A DNA stretch of 5,007 bases, from assembly GCA_012797095.1 (NCBI GenBank), contig JAAZPS010000065.1, positions 1-5,007 on the forward strand. The letters are read 5' to 3'. The notes beneath the pieces were generated by a model that ran no database searches, was not told where the DNA came from, and saw only the letters and a list, made by a program, of their open reading frames with translations. Positions 1-4,813 of the stretch are shown here, one piece after another. Numbering within the stretch: position 1 is the stretch's first letter; every line of letters begins with the position of its first letter. Origin of the DNA: Bacillota bacterium (GTDB lineage Bacteria; Bacillota; Dethiobacteria; DTU022). Position numbers and translations under genes: made by a program.

Positions 1-345
1 GATCTGCTCCAGCGCCGCCCGCGAGCGGTGAAAGGCGCTGCCGTCCATCTGCCAGGCGTATCTTTTCTCCTGACCGCTGTCGATCTGGCCCCAACCCACG
101 CCGATGCGCAGCGGCAGGCCGAGGAGGGCAAAGCGCAGGTGGCGGAGCAGGCGGATCAGGTCGGCGCTGTCATGCAGGGCCCCCTGGATCTCGTCGCCGC
201 GGTAGAGGGTGAGCTCTGCTGCCAGCTCCCCGCGGTAGCGGGAATTGATTGTTCCCAGGCCGCTCTCCGCCCGCAAGGGGGCGTCCGTTCGCTTGCGGGA
301 GCTGATGATATCGGCGGTGATGACGTAAAAACCTTTTGCGGTGAT
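1..345 (-). CDS. SatD-family protein, 5' part only (runs off the left edge); probable ATC start
   Basis: An uninterrupted reading frame of 115 codons enters at 345 and is still open at base 1. It resembles the SatD family (named after satD of the Streptococcus mutans acid-tolerance operon; biochemical role unknown). Seen in order: YVITADIISSRKR near residues 7-19, the LGTINSRYRGELA stretch around 30-42, LYRGDEIQG around 47-55, LPLRIGVGWGQID around 77-89, and DGSAFHRSRAALEQI at the edge. These are the conserved blocks expected of the N-terminal half of a SatD protein. The start is odd. The in-frame codons between the upstream TGA (354-352) and the first conserved block include no ATG, GTG or TTG. 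An ATC at 345-343 lies nine bases after a GGAGG and would give (M)TAKGFYVITADII, a normal SatD N-terminus. Either ATC is a rare start, or a substitution or sequencing error removed an ATG. The first in-frame TTG would delete the conserved N-terminal motif. The gene follows lysA by 104 bases; no functional link to lysine synthesis is known. The family call is firm, the start is not. Confidence 0.85.
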   Translation of the reverse strand, partial: MTAKGFYVITADIISSRKRTDAPLRAESGLGTINSRYRGELAAELTLYRGDEIQGALHDSADLIRLLRHLRFALLGLPLRIGVGWGQIDSGQEKRYAWQMDGSAFHRSRAALEQI

Positions 346-355
346 AGCGGATCAC
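339..355 (-). repeat. Inverted repeat enclosing the satD Shine-Dalgarno and start codon
   Basis: GGTGAT (355-350) and ATCACC (344-339 region, beginning with the ATC at 345) are perfect reverse complements separated by five bases (CCGCT). In RNA this would be a small stem-loop with the 3' half of the Shine-Dalgarno sequence in one arm and the presumed start codon in the other. This would be expected to reduce initiation. Six base pairs alone are modest, so its significance depends on the neighbouring repeats. Confidence 0.5.
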
Positions 356-360
356 CTCCC
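350..360 (-). promoter_or_regulatory. Strong Shine-Dalgarno sequence of satD
   Basis: The minus strand reads GGGAGGTGATC, an almost complete complement of the 3' end of bacterial 16S rRNA. GGAGG ends nine bases before the ATC at 345, a normal spacing, which is the main argument that translation starts there. The GTG inside this element (355-353) opens a different frame, so it cannot start the SatD frame unless there is a one-base error in a downstream run of A or T. Confidence 0.75.
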
Positions 361-376
361 CAGCGGTGTTATCGTC

Positions 377-400
377 TGATCACCCTTTTAAAGGTGATCA
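377..400. repeat. Near-palindrome TGATCACC-N8-GGTGATCA in the lysA-satD gap
   Basis: Two perfect eight-base inverted arms flank an AT-rich centre (CTTTTAAA on the plus strand). It lies 50 bases past the lysA stop and about 30 bases before the satD Shine-Dalgarno. It could be a binding site for a dimeric regulator or an RNA stem-loop. No run of U follows on the minus strand, so it is not a standard intrinsic terminator. The arm TGATCACC also matches the anti-Shine-Dalgarno end of 16S rRNA and could pair with the satD ribosome-binding site. Confidence 0.6.
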
Positions 401-422
401 TATTCGCGCACGGGCGAAATAT
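400..422. repeat. Bulged inverted repeat between lysA and satD
   Basis: On the plus strand ATATTCGC (400-407) and GCGAAATAT (414-422) are reverse complements except for one extra A in the second arm. They are separated by six bases (GCACGG). It abuts the TGATCACC palindrome and makes the gap a chain of potential stem-loops. Role unknown; an mRNA 3'-end stabiliser for the lysine operon or part of a satD leader are both possible. Confidence 0.4.
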
Positions 423-449
423 TCCTGTCCGGCGGCAGCACGATCTTTG

Positions 450-1715
450 CTAGAGCTTCACGGGGGCTCCCGGAAAACGCATTGTCGAGAAATAGTCATC
501 AACGGTTTCGGCCCGCCGGATCAACTGGGCCGTTCCATCCTCGCGGAGCAGCAGCTCGGCCGAGCGAAGTTTCCCGTTGTAGTTGTAGCCCATGGCATAT
601 CCATGGGCTCCCGTATCGTGGATCACCAGCAGATCGCCCGGTTCGATCTCCGGCAGCGGCCGGTCGATGGCGAATTTGTCCACATTTTCGCAGAGCGAAC
701 CGGTAACGTCATAGATCCGATCATGCGGCTGCTCTTCCTTGCCCGGTACGGTGATATGGTGATAGGCGCCGTACATTCCCGGGCGCATCAGGTCGGCCAT
801 GGAGCTGTCCAGTCCGACGTACTGTTTGTATTTGCTGACCACATGGCGCACCCGGCTGACCAGATAACCGTACGGTCCGGTAATCATCCGGCCGCATTCG
901 AAGACCACACCGGTCGGATCAAGGGATGCAGGCACGATAATTTTCCGGTAAAGTGCGGCGATCTTTGCTGACAGCCGGTCAAAATTGACCGCTTTCTCTT
1001 CGGGCAGGTAGGGGATGCCGATGCCGCCGCCCAGATTGATCGACTCGATGCGGATGCCGGTCTTTCCTCTGATCTTGACGGCCAGCTCGAAAAGGAGCCG
1101 GGCAGTATCGGCGAAACAATCCTCGTCAAGCTCGTTGGAGACAATCATGGTGTGCAGGGAAAAACGTCTGGCCCCTTTTCCCTTGACGATCCGGAAGGCG
1201 TCGACAATCTGATCCCGGGTCAGGCCGTATTTTGCTTCCCGGGGAGAGCCGATGATCGCGTTGCTGAAGCGGGCCTCTCCGGGATTGTAGCGAAAAGAGA
1301 TCAGCTCGGGTATCCCGGCGCTCTGCTCGAGGGTCTCGATATGGCTGATATCGTCCAGGTTGATCACCGCGCCAAGGCGTGCCGCTTCGGCAAATTCAGA
1401 CCCCGGGGTATTGTTGGAGCTGAAGATGATCTCTTCACCCCGGAAACCGACTTTTTCGGCCAGGAGCAGCTCCGTTAAAGAGCTGCAATCTGCGCCCATC
1501 CCCTCTTCTTTCAATAGTTTCAGGATCGTGGGATTGGGACAGGCCTTGATCGCGAAATAATTTTTAAAACCCGAAACCCAGGAGAAGGCCCGGTAGAAAG
1601 CGCGGGCGTTTTCCCGGATTGCTTTTTCATCATAAAGGTGAAAAGGGGTGGGATGTGCTGTAGCAATTTGCTCGAGCTGCTCTTTTGAAAAGGGAATCTG
1701 TTTGCGATTGTTCAT
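450..1715 (-). CDS. lysA: Diaminopimelate decarboxylase (variant subtype)
   Basis: Predicted PLP-dependent (fold-type III) cytoplasmic enzyme that decarboxylates meso-DAP to L-lysine, the last pathway step. With the start chosen here it has 421 residues, normal for LysA. Visible features: the PLP-lysine motif YFAIKACPNP with Lys57 near the start of the TIM barrel; LHT around His188; the glycine loop NLGGGIGIPY at 228-236; FECGRMITGPYG at 272-283 in place of the usual EPGR; GSLCENVDKF at 339-348 with the conserved Cys342-Glu343 pair; and GAHGYAMGYNYN at 369-380 near the C-terminus. The usual HIGSQ motif is replaced by HTMIVSNELD, which marks a divergent LysA branch. Start: ATG at 1715 lies five bases after GGAGG (1725-1721). 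A longer frame from a TTG at 1748 has no ribosome-binding site and would add 11 unconserved residues. It follows dapL by 53 bases. Other fold-type III decarboxylases (ornithine, carboxynorspermidine) are possible, but the DAP gene neighbours favour LysA. Confidence 0.93.
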   Translation of the reverse strand: MNNRKQIPFSKEQLEQIATAHPTPFHLYDEKAIRENARAFYRAFSWVSGFKNYFAIKACPNPTILKLLKEEGMGADCSSLTELLLAEKVGFRGEEIIFSSNNTPGSEFAEAARLGAVINLDDISHIETLEQSAGIPELISFRYNPGEARFSNAIIGSPREAKYGLTRDQIVDAFRIVKGKGARRFSLHTMIVSNELDEDCFADTARLLFELAVKIRGKTGIRIESINLGGGIGIPYLPEEKAVNFDRLSAKIAALYRKIIVPASLDPTGVVFECGRMITGPYGYLVSRVRHVVSKYKQYVGLDSSMADLMRPGMYGAYHHITVPGKEEQPHDRIYDVTGSLCENVDKFAIDRPLPEIEPGDLLVIHDTGAHGYAMGYNYNGKLRSAELLLREDGTAQLIRRAETVDDYFSTMRFPGAPVKL

Positions 1716-1720
1716 ACCGT

Positions 1721-1725
1721 CCTCC
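1721..1725 (-). promoter_or_regulatory. Shine-Dalgarno that fixes the lysA start
   Basis: GGAGG on the minus strand, five bases before the ATG at 1715-1713. It favours this ATG over the upstream in-frame TTG at 1748, which has no comparable site. Confidence 0.75.
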
Positions 1726-1768
1726 GTCAGGTTATCCTTGATCATCAACGATCAGTACCCCAAAGTAA

Positions 1769-3007
1769 TCAACGGGCTGCAAAGGAAGCCCTGGTGATAA
1801 TGCTTTCAACAGCCATCTCGATAGCAGCTCTATGCCCGAAAGCGCTCAACCGGAAATATCCTTCCCCCGACGGTCCAAAACCGGAGCCGGGGGTTCCCAC
1901 GACAGATGTTTCCTTCAGAAGGCGGTCGAAAAACTCCCAGGAGGAAAGACCGCCCGGAGTCTTTACCCAGAGGTACGGCGCGTTTTCCCCGCCGTAAACG
2001 GTTAAACCACTCTCCTGCAGACCCTCCTTGATGATCCGGGAATTCTCCATATAGTAGCCGATCAGCTCCCTGCATTCTTCCAGTCCTGTCGGTGATAGCA
2101 CGGCCAGGCCTCCGCGCTGGGCAATATTCGAGGCACCATTGAAAAAGGTGGTCTGCCGGCGGAGCCAGCACCGGCGAAGCTCCCCCGGCTCGCTATCTTC
2201 GAGAACAAGGGTTCTGGGAAGAACGGTCCAGCCCAGGCGAACCCCGGTAAACCCGGCGAATTTTGAAAAACTGTTGATCTCGATAGCGCATTCCCTGGCT
2301 CCCTCGATCTCGAAGATTGTCCGCGGCAGCTGCGGATCGGCGATAAATTCAGCATAGGCCGCGTCGAAGATGATCACCGCCCGGTGTCTTCGGGCATAGT
2401 CGACAAACCTTTGTAGTTGGCGGTGGTCAGCAACCGCCCCGGTCGGATTGTTCGGGCTACAAAGATAGATCAGGTCGACTTTTTTTTCAGGCGGGTCGGG
2501 GATGAAGCCGTTACCCTCGTGGCATGGCATATAGATAAAGCGGCCGTAATTGCCCCGGTCCGGATCAAAAGGGCCCGAGCGGCCGGCGATGACGTTGGAA
2601 TCGACATAGACCGGGTAGGCCGGATCCTGAAACGCAACCATGCTATCGCTGCTGAATATTGATTGAATATTGCCGGCATCGGGCTTGGCCCCGTCGCTGA
2701 CAAAGAATTCATCAGGTTCCAGATCGGCCCCCATGGCAGCGTAGTAGCGGGCCAGCGCGGTACGCAGCTCTTTCTGGCCCTGCTCGTCGCCGTAACCGCT
2801 GTAGGTTTCCGCCCTTGCCAGCCGTTCAACGCCGTCTTTAAGCCCCTTGATCAGCGTCGGGGTCAGCGGTTCGGTGGTATTGCCGATGCCGAGTCGGTGG
2901 ATCTTTGCTGCGGGGTTTTCCCGCTGGAACCGTTCGACCCGCCGTTCAATCTCGGGAAAGAGGTAGCCGGCGGTCAATTTGCGATAATTGCTGTTGATTC
3001 GGGCCAT
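1769..3007 (-). CDS. dapL: LL-diaminopimelate aminotransferase
   Basis: Predicted fold-type I PLP aminotransferase that converts tetrahydrodipicolinate directly to LL-DAP with glutamate as amino donor. It replaces the DapD-DapC-DapE route. The length of 412 residues matches the family (about 400-410). Diagnostic features: N-terminal INSNYRKLTAGYLFPEIERR (4-23); LGIGNTTEPL at 39-48; SDGAKPDAGNIQSIF at 104-118; QDPAYPVYVD at 127-136; CSPNNPTG at 183-190 with the cofactor-contacting Asn; FDAAY at 214-218 with the PLP-pyridine Asp215; the Schiff-base Lys249 in SFSKFAGFTGVRLGW; TPGSGFGPSGEGYFRLSAFG at 372-391 with the substrate-carboxylate Arg386. The SFSK region and the TTFFNGASNIAQ block (286-297) look closer to the plant and chlamydial DapL versions than to the Leptospira one, from memory of those sequences. 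ATG at 3007 comes one base after the dapA TGA, with GGAGG (3021-3017) nine bases upstream inside dapA. It should be co-transcribed and probably translationally coupled with dapA. Confidence 0.95.
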   Translation of the reverse strand: MARINSNYRKLTAGYLFPEIERRVERFQRENPAAKIHRLGIGNTTEPLTPTLIKGLKDGVERLARAETYSGYGDEQGQKELRTALARYYAAMGADLEPDEFFVSDGAKPDAGNIQSIFSSDSMVAFQDPAYPVYVDSNVIAGRSGPFDPDRGNYGRFIYMPCHEGNGFIPDPPEKKVDLIYLCSPNNPTGAVADHRQLQRFVDYARRHRAVIIFDAAYAEFIADPQLPRTIFEIEGARECAIEINSFSKFAGFTGVRLGWTVLPRTLVLEDSEPGELRRCWLRRQTTFFNGASNIAQRGGLAVLSPTGLEECRELIGYYMENSRIIKEGLQESGLTVYGGENAPYLWVKTPGGLSSWEFFDRLLKETSVVGTPGSGFGPSGEGYFRLSAFGHRAAIEMAVESIITRASFAAR

Positions 3008-3008
3008 A

Positions 3009-3899
3009 TCAGGTCGCCTCCGGAATATCGAGATCGGTCATGGAGCTGCGGATGACATCGTAGTGTGCTTCTTCTTCCAGGGGGCAGATCGGCAGACGGA
3101 AGGTCTCCTTGCACCAGCCCTTCATGGACATGGCCGTCTTGATCGGGATGGGATTGGTTTCAACGAAGCAGGCTTCAAAAAATGGGCTCAACCTTTTTTC
3201 CAGTGCCCTTGCTGTCTCAAGATCGCCCTGCAGAGCGCAGTGAACCATCTCTTTCATCCGGTGCGGGATCAGATTGGCTGCGACCGAGACTACGCCGTGG
3301 CCCCCTGCCGCGATCAGATCGATGGTCATATTGTCATCTCCGCTGAGAACGGTAAACTCTTTCCGGCGCAGGGAAAGCAGCTCTTTCATCTGGGTCAGAT
3401 CGCCGGAGGCTTCCTTGACCCCCACAATATTCTTGCATTCATTCATCAGCCGTAAAAGGGTTTTGTTTTCCAGGTTAACGCCCGTGCGGCTTTTGATATT
3501 GTAAGGGATGCATGGAATGGAGACAGATTCGGCGATGGCCTTGAAGTGCAGATACAGTCCTTTCTGGGTCGGCCTGACGTAGTAAGGATTGACCAGAAGG
3601 ACCGCGTCCGCCCCCGCCTGCTCGGCATGCTGGGACAGCTGGATCGCTTCGTTGGTAGCGTTGCTGCCGGTGCCGGCGATTACCGGCACCCGGCCCGCGG
3701 CAAACTTTATGGTCAGGTCAATGACGCGGTCGTGCTCCTCGTGGGACAGGGTCGAACTTTCGCCGGTGGTCCCGCAGGGGATCAGCCCGTCAACGCCCCC
3801 GCTGATCTGATAATCAATCAGCTTCTTGAAAGCATCGATATCGATCGCTCCGGTTGAAGTGAACGGAGTAACCAGTGCTGTAAAAACGCCTCGGAACAT
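3009..3899 (-). CDS. dapA: 4-hydroxy-tetrahydrodipicolinate synthase
   Basis: Predicted class I lyase of the NAL/DHDPS (TIM barrel) family that condenses pyruvate with aspartate-4-semialdehyde, the committed step to DAP and lysine. Starting at the ATG at 3899 gives 296 residues (E. coli 292) and the usual MFRGVFTALVTPF N-terminus. It numbers in register with E. coli: GTTGES with Thr44-Thr45, Tyr107 in NPYY, Tyr133 and Arg138 in YNIKSRTG, and the Schiff-base Lys162 in VKEASGD. Lysine-site residues of the feedback-inhibited type are also present: Ser48, His53, His56, Asn80, Glu84 and Tyr106 (Ala49 is Ser), so lysine inhibition is likely. Odd: Lys136 replaces the usual proline in the YNxP segment. 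The ATG lies one base past the dapB TAA, the same junction as dapA-dapL. A GTG at 3917 in the same frame would add six residues and overlap dapB by 17 bases; no clear ribosome-binding site supports either, so the ATG is chosen on family length and junction. Confidence 0.95.
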   Translation of the reverse strand: MFRGVFTALVTPFTSTGAIDIDAFKKLIDYQISGGVDGLIPCGTTGESSTLSHEEHDRVIDLTIKFAAGRVPVIAGTGSNATNEAIQLSQHAEQAGADAVLLVNPYYVRPTQKGLYLHFKAIAESVSIPCIPYNIKSRTGVNLENKTLLRLMNECKNIVGVKEASGDLTQMKELLSLRRKEFTVLSGDDNMTIDLIAAGGHGVVSVAANLIPHRMKEMVHCALQGDLETARALEKRLSPFFEACFVETNPIPIKTAMSMKGWCKETFRLPICPLEEEAHYDVIRSSMTDLDIPEAT

Positions 3900-3900
3900 A

Positions 3901-4665
3901 TTACTGATCTTTGACACCCCCGATTATTGAATTCATGAAATCATTGATCCCGTAAAGGCCCCTTCGACCGTGGATCCATTCGGCGGCCTGCACCGCTCCT
4001 TCGGCAAAACCGCGGCGGCTGCGGGCGTTATGCTCAAGGGCGATTGTATCGAGCTCGCTGTCGAAAATAACGCGGTGGTCTCCCGGAACAGAGCCTCCCC
4101 GGCTGGATGAGAGGTGCAGTTCGTGATCCTTCAGGCGACGGTCTGGCAGCTCCTTTACGATCACTTTCTTTCGGTCGATCCCCCCGAGCAGGATATCGCC
4201 GATCATTTTGGCTGTGCCCGAAGGGCTGTCGATTTTTCGACGATGGTGGGATTCGTGAACGAAGGGATCGTACTGGGGGAAACGGTTCATCAGTGAAGCA
4301 GCCGTTTCCACCAACCGAAAGAACAGGTTAACTCCAAGAGAAAAATTGCTTGCCCAGATCAAACCGATGCCGCTCTGTTCAACTATCGAAGCCACCTGTC
4401 CCATCTGTTCATACCAGCCGGTTGTGCCGATAACCGCCGACACCTTCAACTCCCCGTAGCGCTCGATATTTTTTACCGCTGCCTGCGGCGAAGTGAAATC
4501 TATTATAACATCTAGCGGCGGCGATAGACAAGGCAGCTCCCTGGCGGTAACCTCCTTTGCATCGCTCTGCGGATCAATCACGGCCGGAACCTGATGCCCC
4601 CTGGACAGTGCTGTTTGCCGGATCAGCGCCCCCATGACACCATAGCCGGCGATACCGATTTGCAT
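3901..4665 (-). CDS. dapB: 4-hydroxy-tetrahydrodipicolinate reductase
   Basis: Predicted NAD(P)H-dependent cytoplasmic reductase acting on the DapA product to give tetrahydrodipicolinate, the substrate of DapL. The 254 residues are normal for DapB. An N-terminal Rossmann fold carries GYGVMG (7-12) in place of the enterobacterial GAGGRMG pattern. IDFTSP (55-60) and VIGTTGW (78-84) follow, then the hinge ASNFSLGVN (105-113). The substrate domain holds ESHHRRKIDSPSGTA (138-152), with His140 and Lys144 in the positions of the catalytic His159 and Lys163 of E. coli. The loop GSVPGDHRV (191-199) and the C-terminal segment RSRRGFAEGAVQAAEW (215-230) also fit the family. ATG at 4665 is preceded by AGGAG (4680-4676) ten bases upstream. 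It is the first enzyme gene of the cluster, with over 340 bases of apparently non-coding DNA ahead of it, so the operon promoter is expected there. Confidence 0.96.
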   Translation of the reverse strand: MQIGIAGYGVMGALIRQTALSRGHQVPAVIDPQSDAKEVTARELPCLSPPLDVIIDFTSPQAAVKNIERYGELKVSAVIGTTGWYEQMGQVASIVEQSGIGLIWASNFSLGVNLFFRLVETAASLMNRFPQYDPFVHESHHRRKIDSPSGTAKMIGDILLGGIDRKKVIVKELPDRRLKDHELHLSSSRGGSVPGDHRVIFDSELDTIALEHNARSRRGFAEGAVQAAEWIHGRRGLYGINDFMNSIIGGVKDQ

Positions 4666-4675
4666 TCTCTTTCGA

Positions 4676-4680
4676 CTCCT
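4676..4680 (-). promoter_or_regulatory. Shine-Dalgarno of dapB
   Basis: AGGAG on the minus strand (within AGAGGAG), ten bases before the ATG at 4665. The spacing is slightly long but acceptable, and there is no competing in-frame start nearby. Confidence 0.65.
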
Positions 4681-4755
4681 CTCTGTGCTGCGTCAAATTG
4701 CCGATGCGGCGCCGGGCGGTCGGTCACAGCGGCGGCGCATTGCGACCTCTTCTGC

Positions 4756-4784
4756 ATTATTGTCTTTGTCCGTTATCATAACAA
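4756..4784 (-). promoter_or_regulatory. Candidate sigma-70-type promoter for the dapB-dapA-dapL-lysA operon
   Basis: On the minus strand, TTGTTA (4784-4779; four of six matches to TTGACA) is separated by exactly 17 bases from AATAAT (4761-4756; five of six matches to TATAAT). Transcription would begin near 4749, leaving a leader of about 85 bases before dapB. That is too short for a lysine riboswitch (L box). A TATGAT at 4780-4775 is an alternative -10 box but lacks a good -35. The perfect inverted repeat GTTAT-G-ATAAC (4783-4773) overlaps the -35 box and could be an operator. Assigned by inspection only. Confidence 0.45.
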
Positions 4785-4786
4785 TA

Positions 4787-4813
4787 CTACCAAAATTTCG
4801 CCAGTTTTTTCAC
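4787..4813 (-). CDS. Possible lysine-rich leader peptide upstream of dapB (speculative)
   Basis: A GTG at 4813 opens a frame reading MKKLAKFW followed by TAG: eight residues, three of them lysine (all AAA). GGAGG (4827-4823) sits nine bases upstream, a ribosome-binding site as good as those of dapL and lysA. A lysine-rich peptide upstream of a lysine operon would suit an attenuation or ribosome-stalling leader. Against it: the frame is very short, the best promoter candidate lies downstream so it would need an earlier start of transcription, and I see no terminator hairpin with a U run between it and dapB. A 16-residue frame beginning at 4860 ends in a four-base overlap with the GTG. Confidence 0.25.
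   Translation of the reverse strand: MKKLAKFW

Noticed and set aside
170..355. Minus-strand frame from GTG at 355 (begins MIRYHRKRF)
   Set aside because: It runs in a different frame from the SatD motifs, is arginine-rich as expected of an out-of-frame GC-rich read, and its GTG is inside the Shine-Dalgarno itself. It matters only if a one-base sequencing error joins it to the SatD frame.
377..400. Intrinsic terminator after lysA
   Set aside because: The stem is AT-balanced and no U run follows it on the minus strand; the next bases are GACGATAACACC.
28..453. Plus-strand frame of 141 codons at the left end
   Set aside because: The minus-strand frame through the same bases carries SatD motifs, while this one has none. 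It also crosses the structured lysA-satD gap.
366..971. Plus-strand open frame of 201 codons opposite lysA
   Set aside because: It lies antisense to a clear LysA, shows no family motifs and has no ribosome-binding site; GC-rich codons on the real strand create such open antisense frames.
1739..1754. Short inverted repeat TGATC-N6-GATCA in the dapL-lysA gap
   Set aside because: Arms of only five bases around GATC are expected by chance; its likeness to the TGATCA arms ahead of satD is suggestive but too weak to call.
4666..4750. Lysine riboswitch (L box) in the dapB leader
   Set aside because: The predicted leader is about 85 bases, roughly half of what an L box needs, and I see no paired helices or conserved junction segments typical of it.
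4693..4779. Minus-strand 28-codon frame, with an inner ATG at 4740 preceded by AGAGG (MRRRCDRPPG...)
   Set aside because: It overlaps the candidate promoter, and its inner Shine-Dalgarno would sit at the extreme 5' end of the transcript. There is no family resemblance and the base composition explains the Arg/Pro-rich content.
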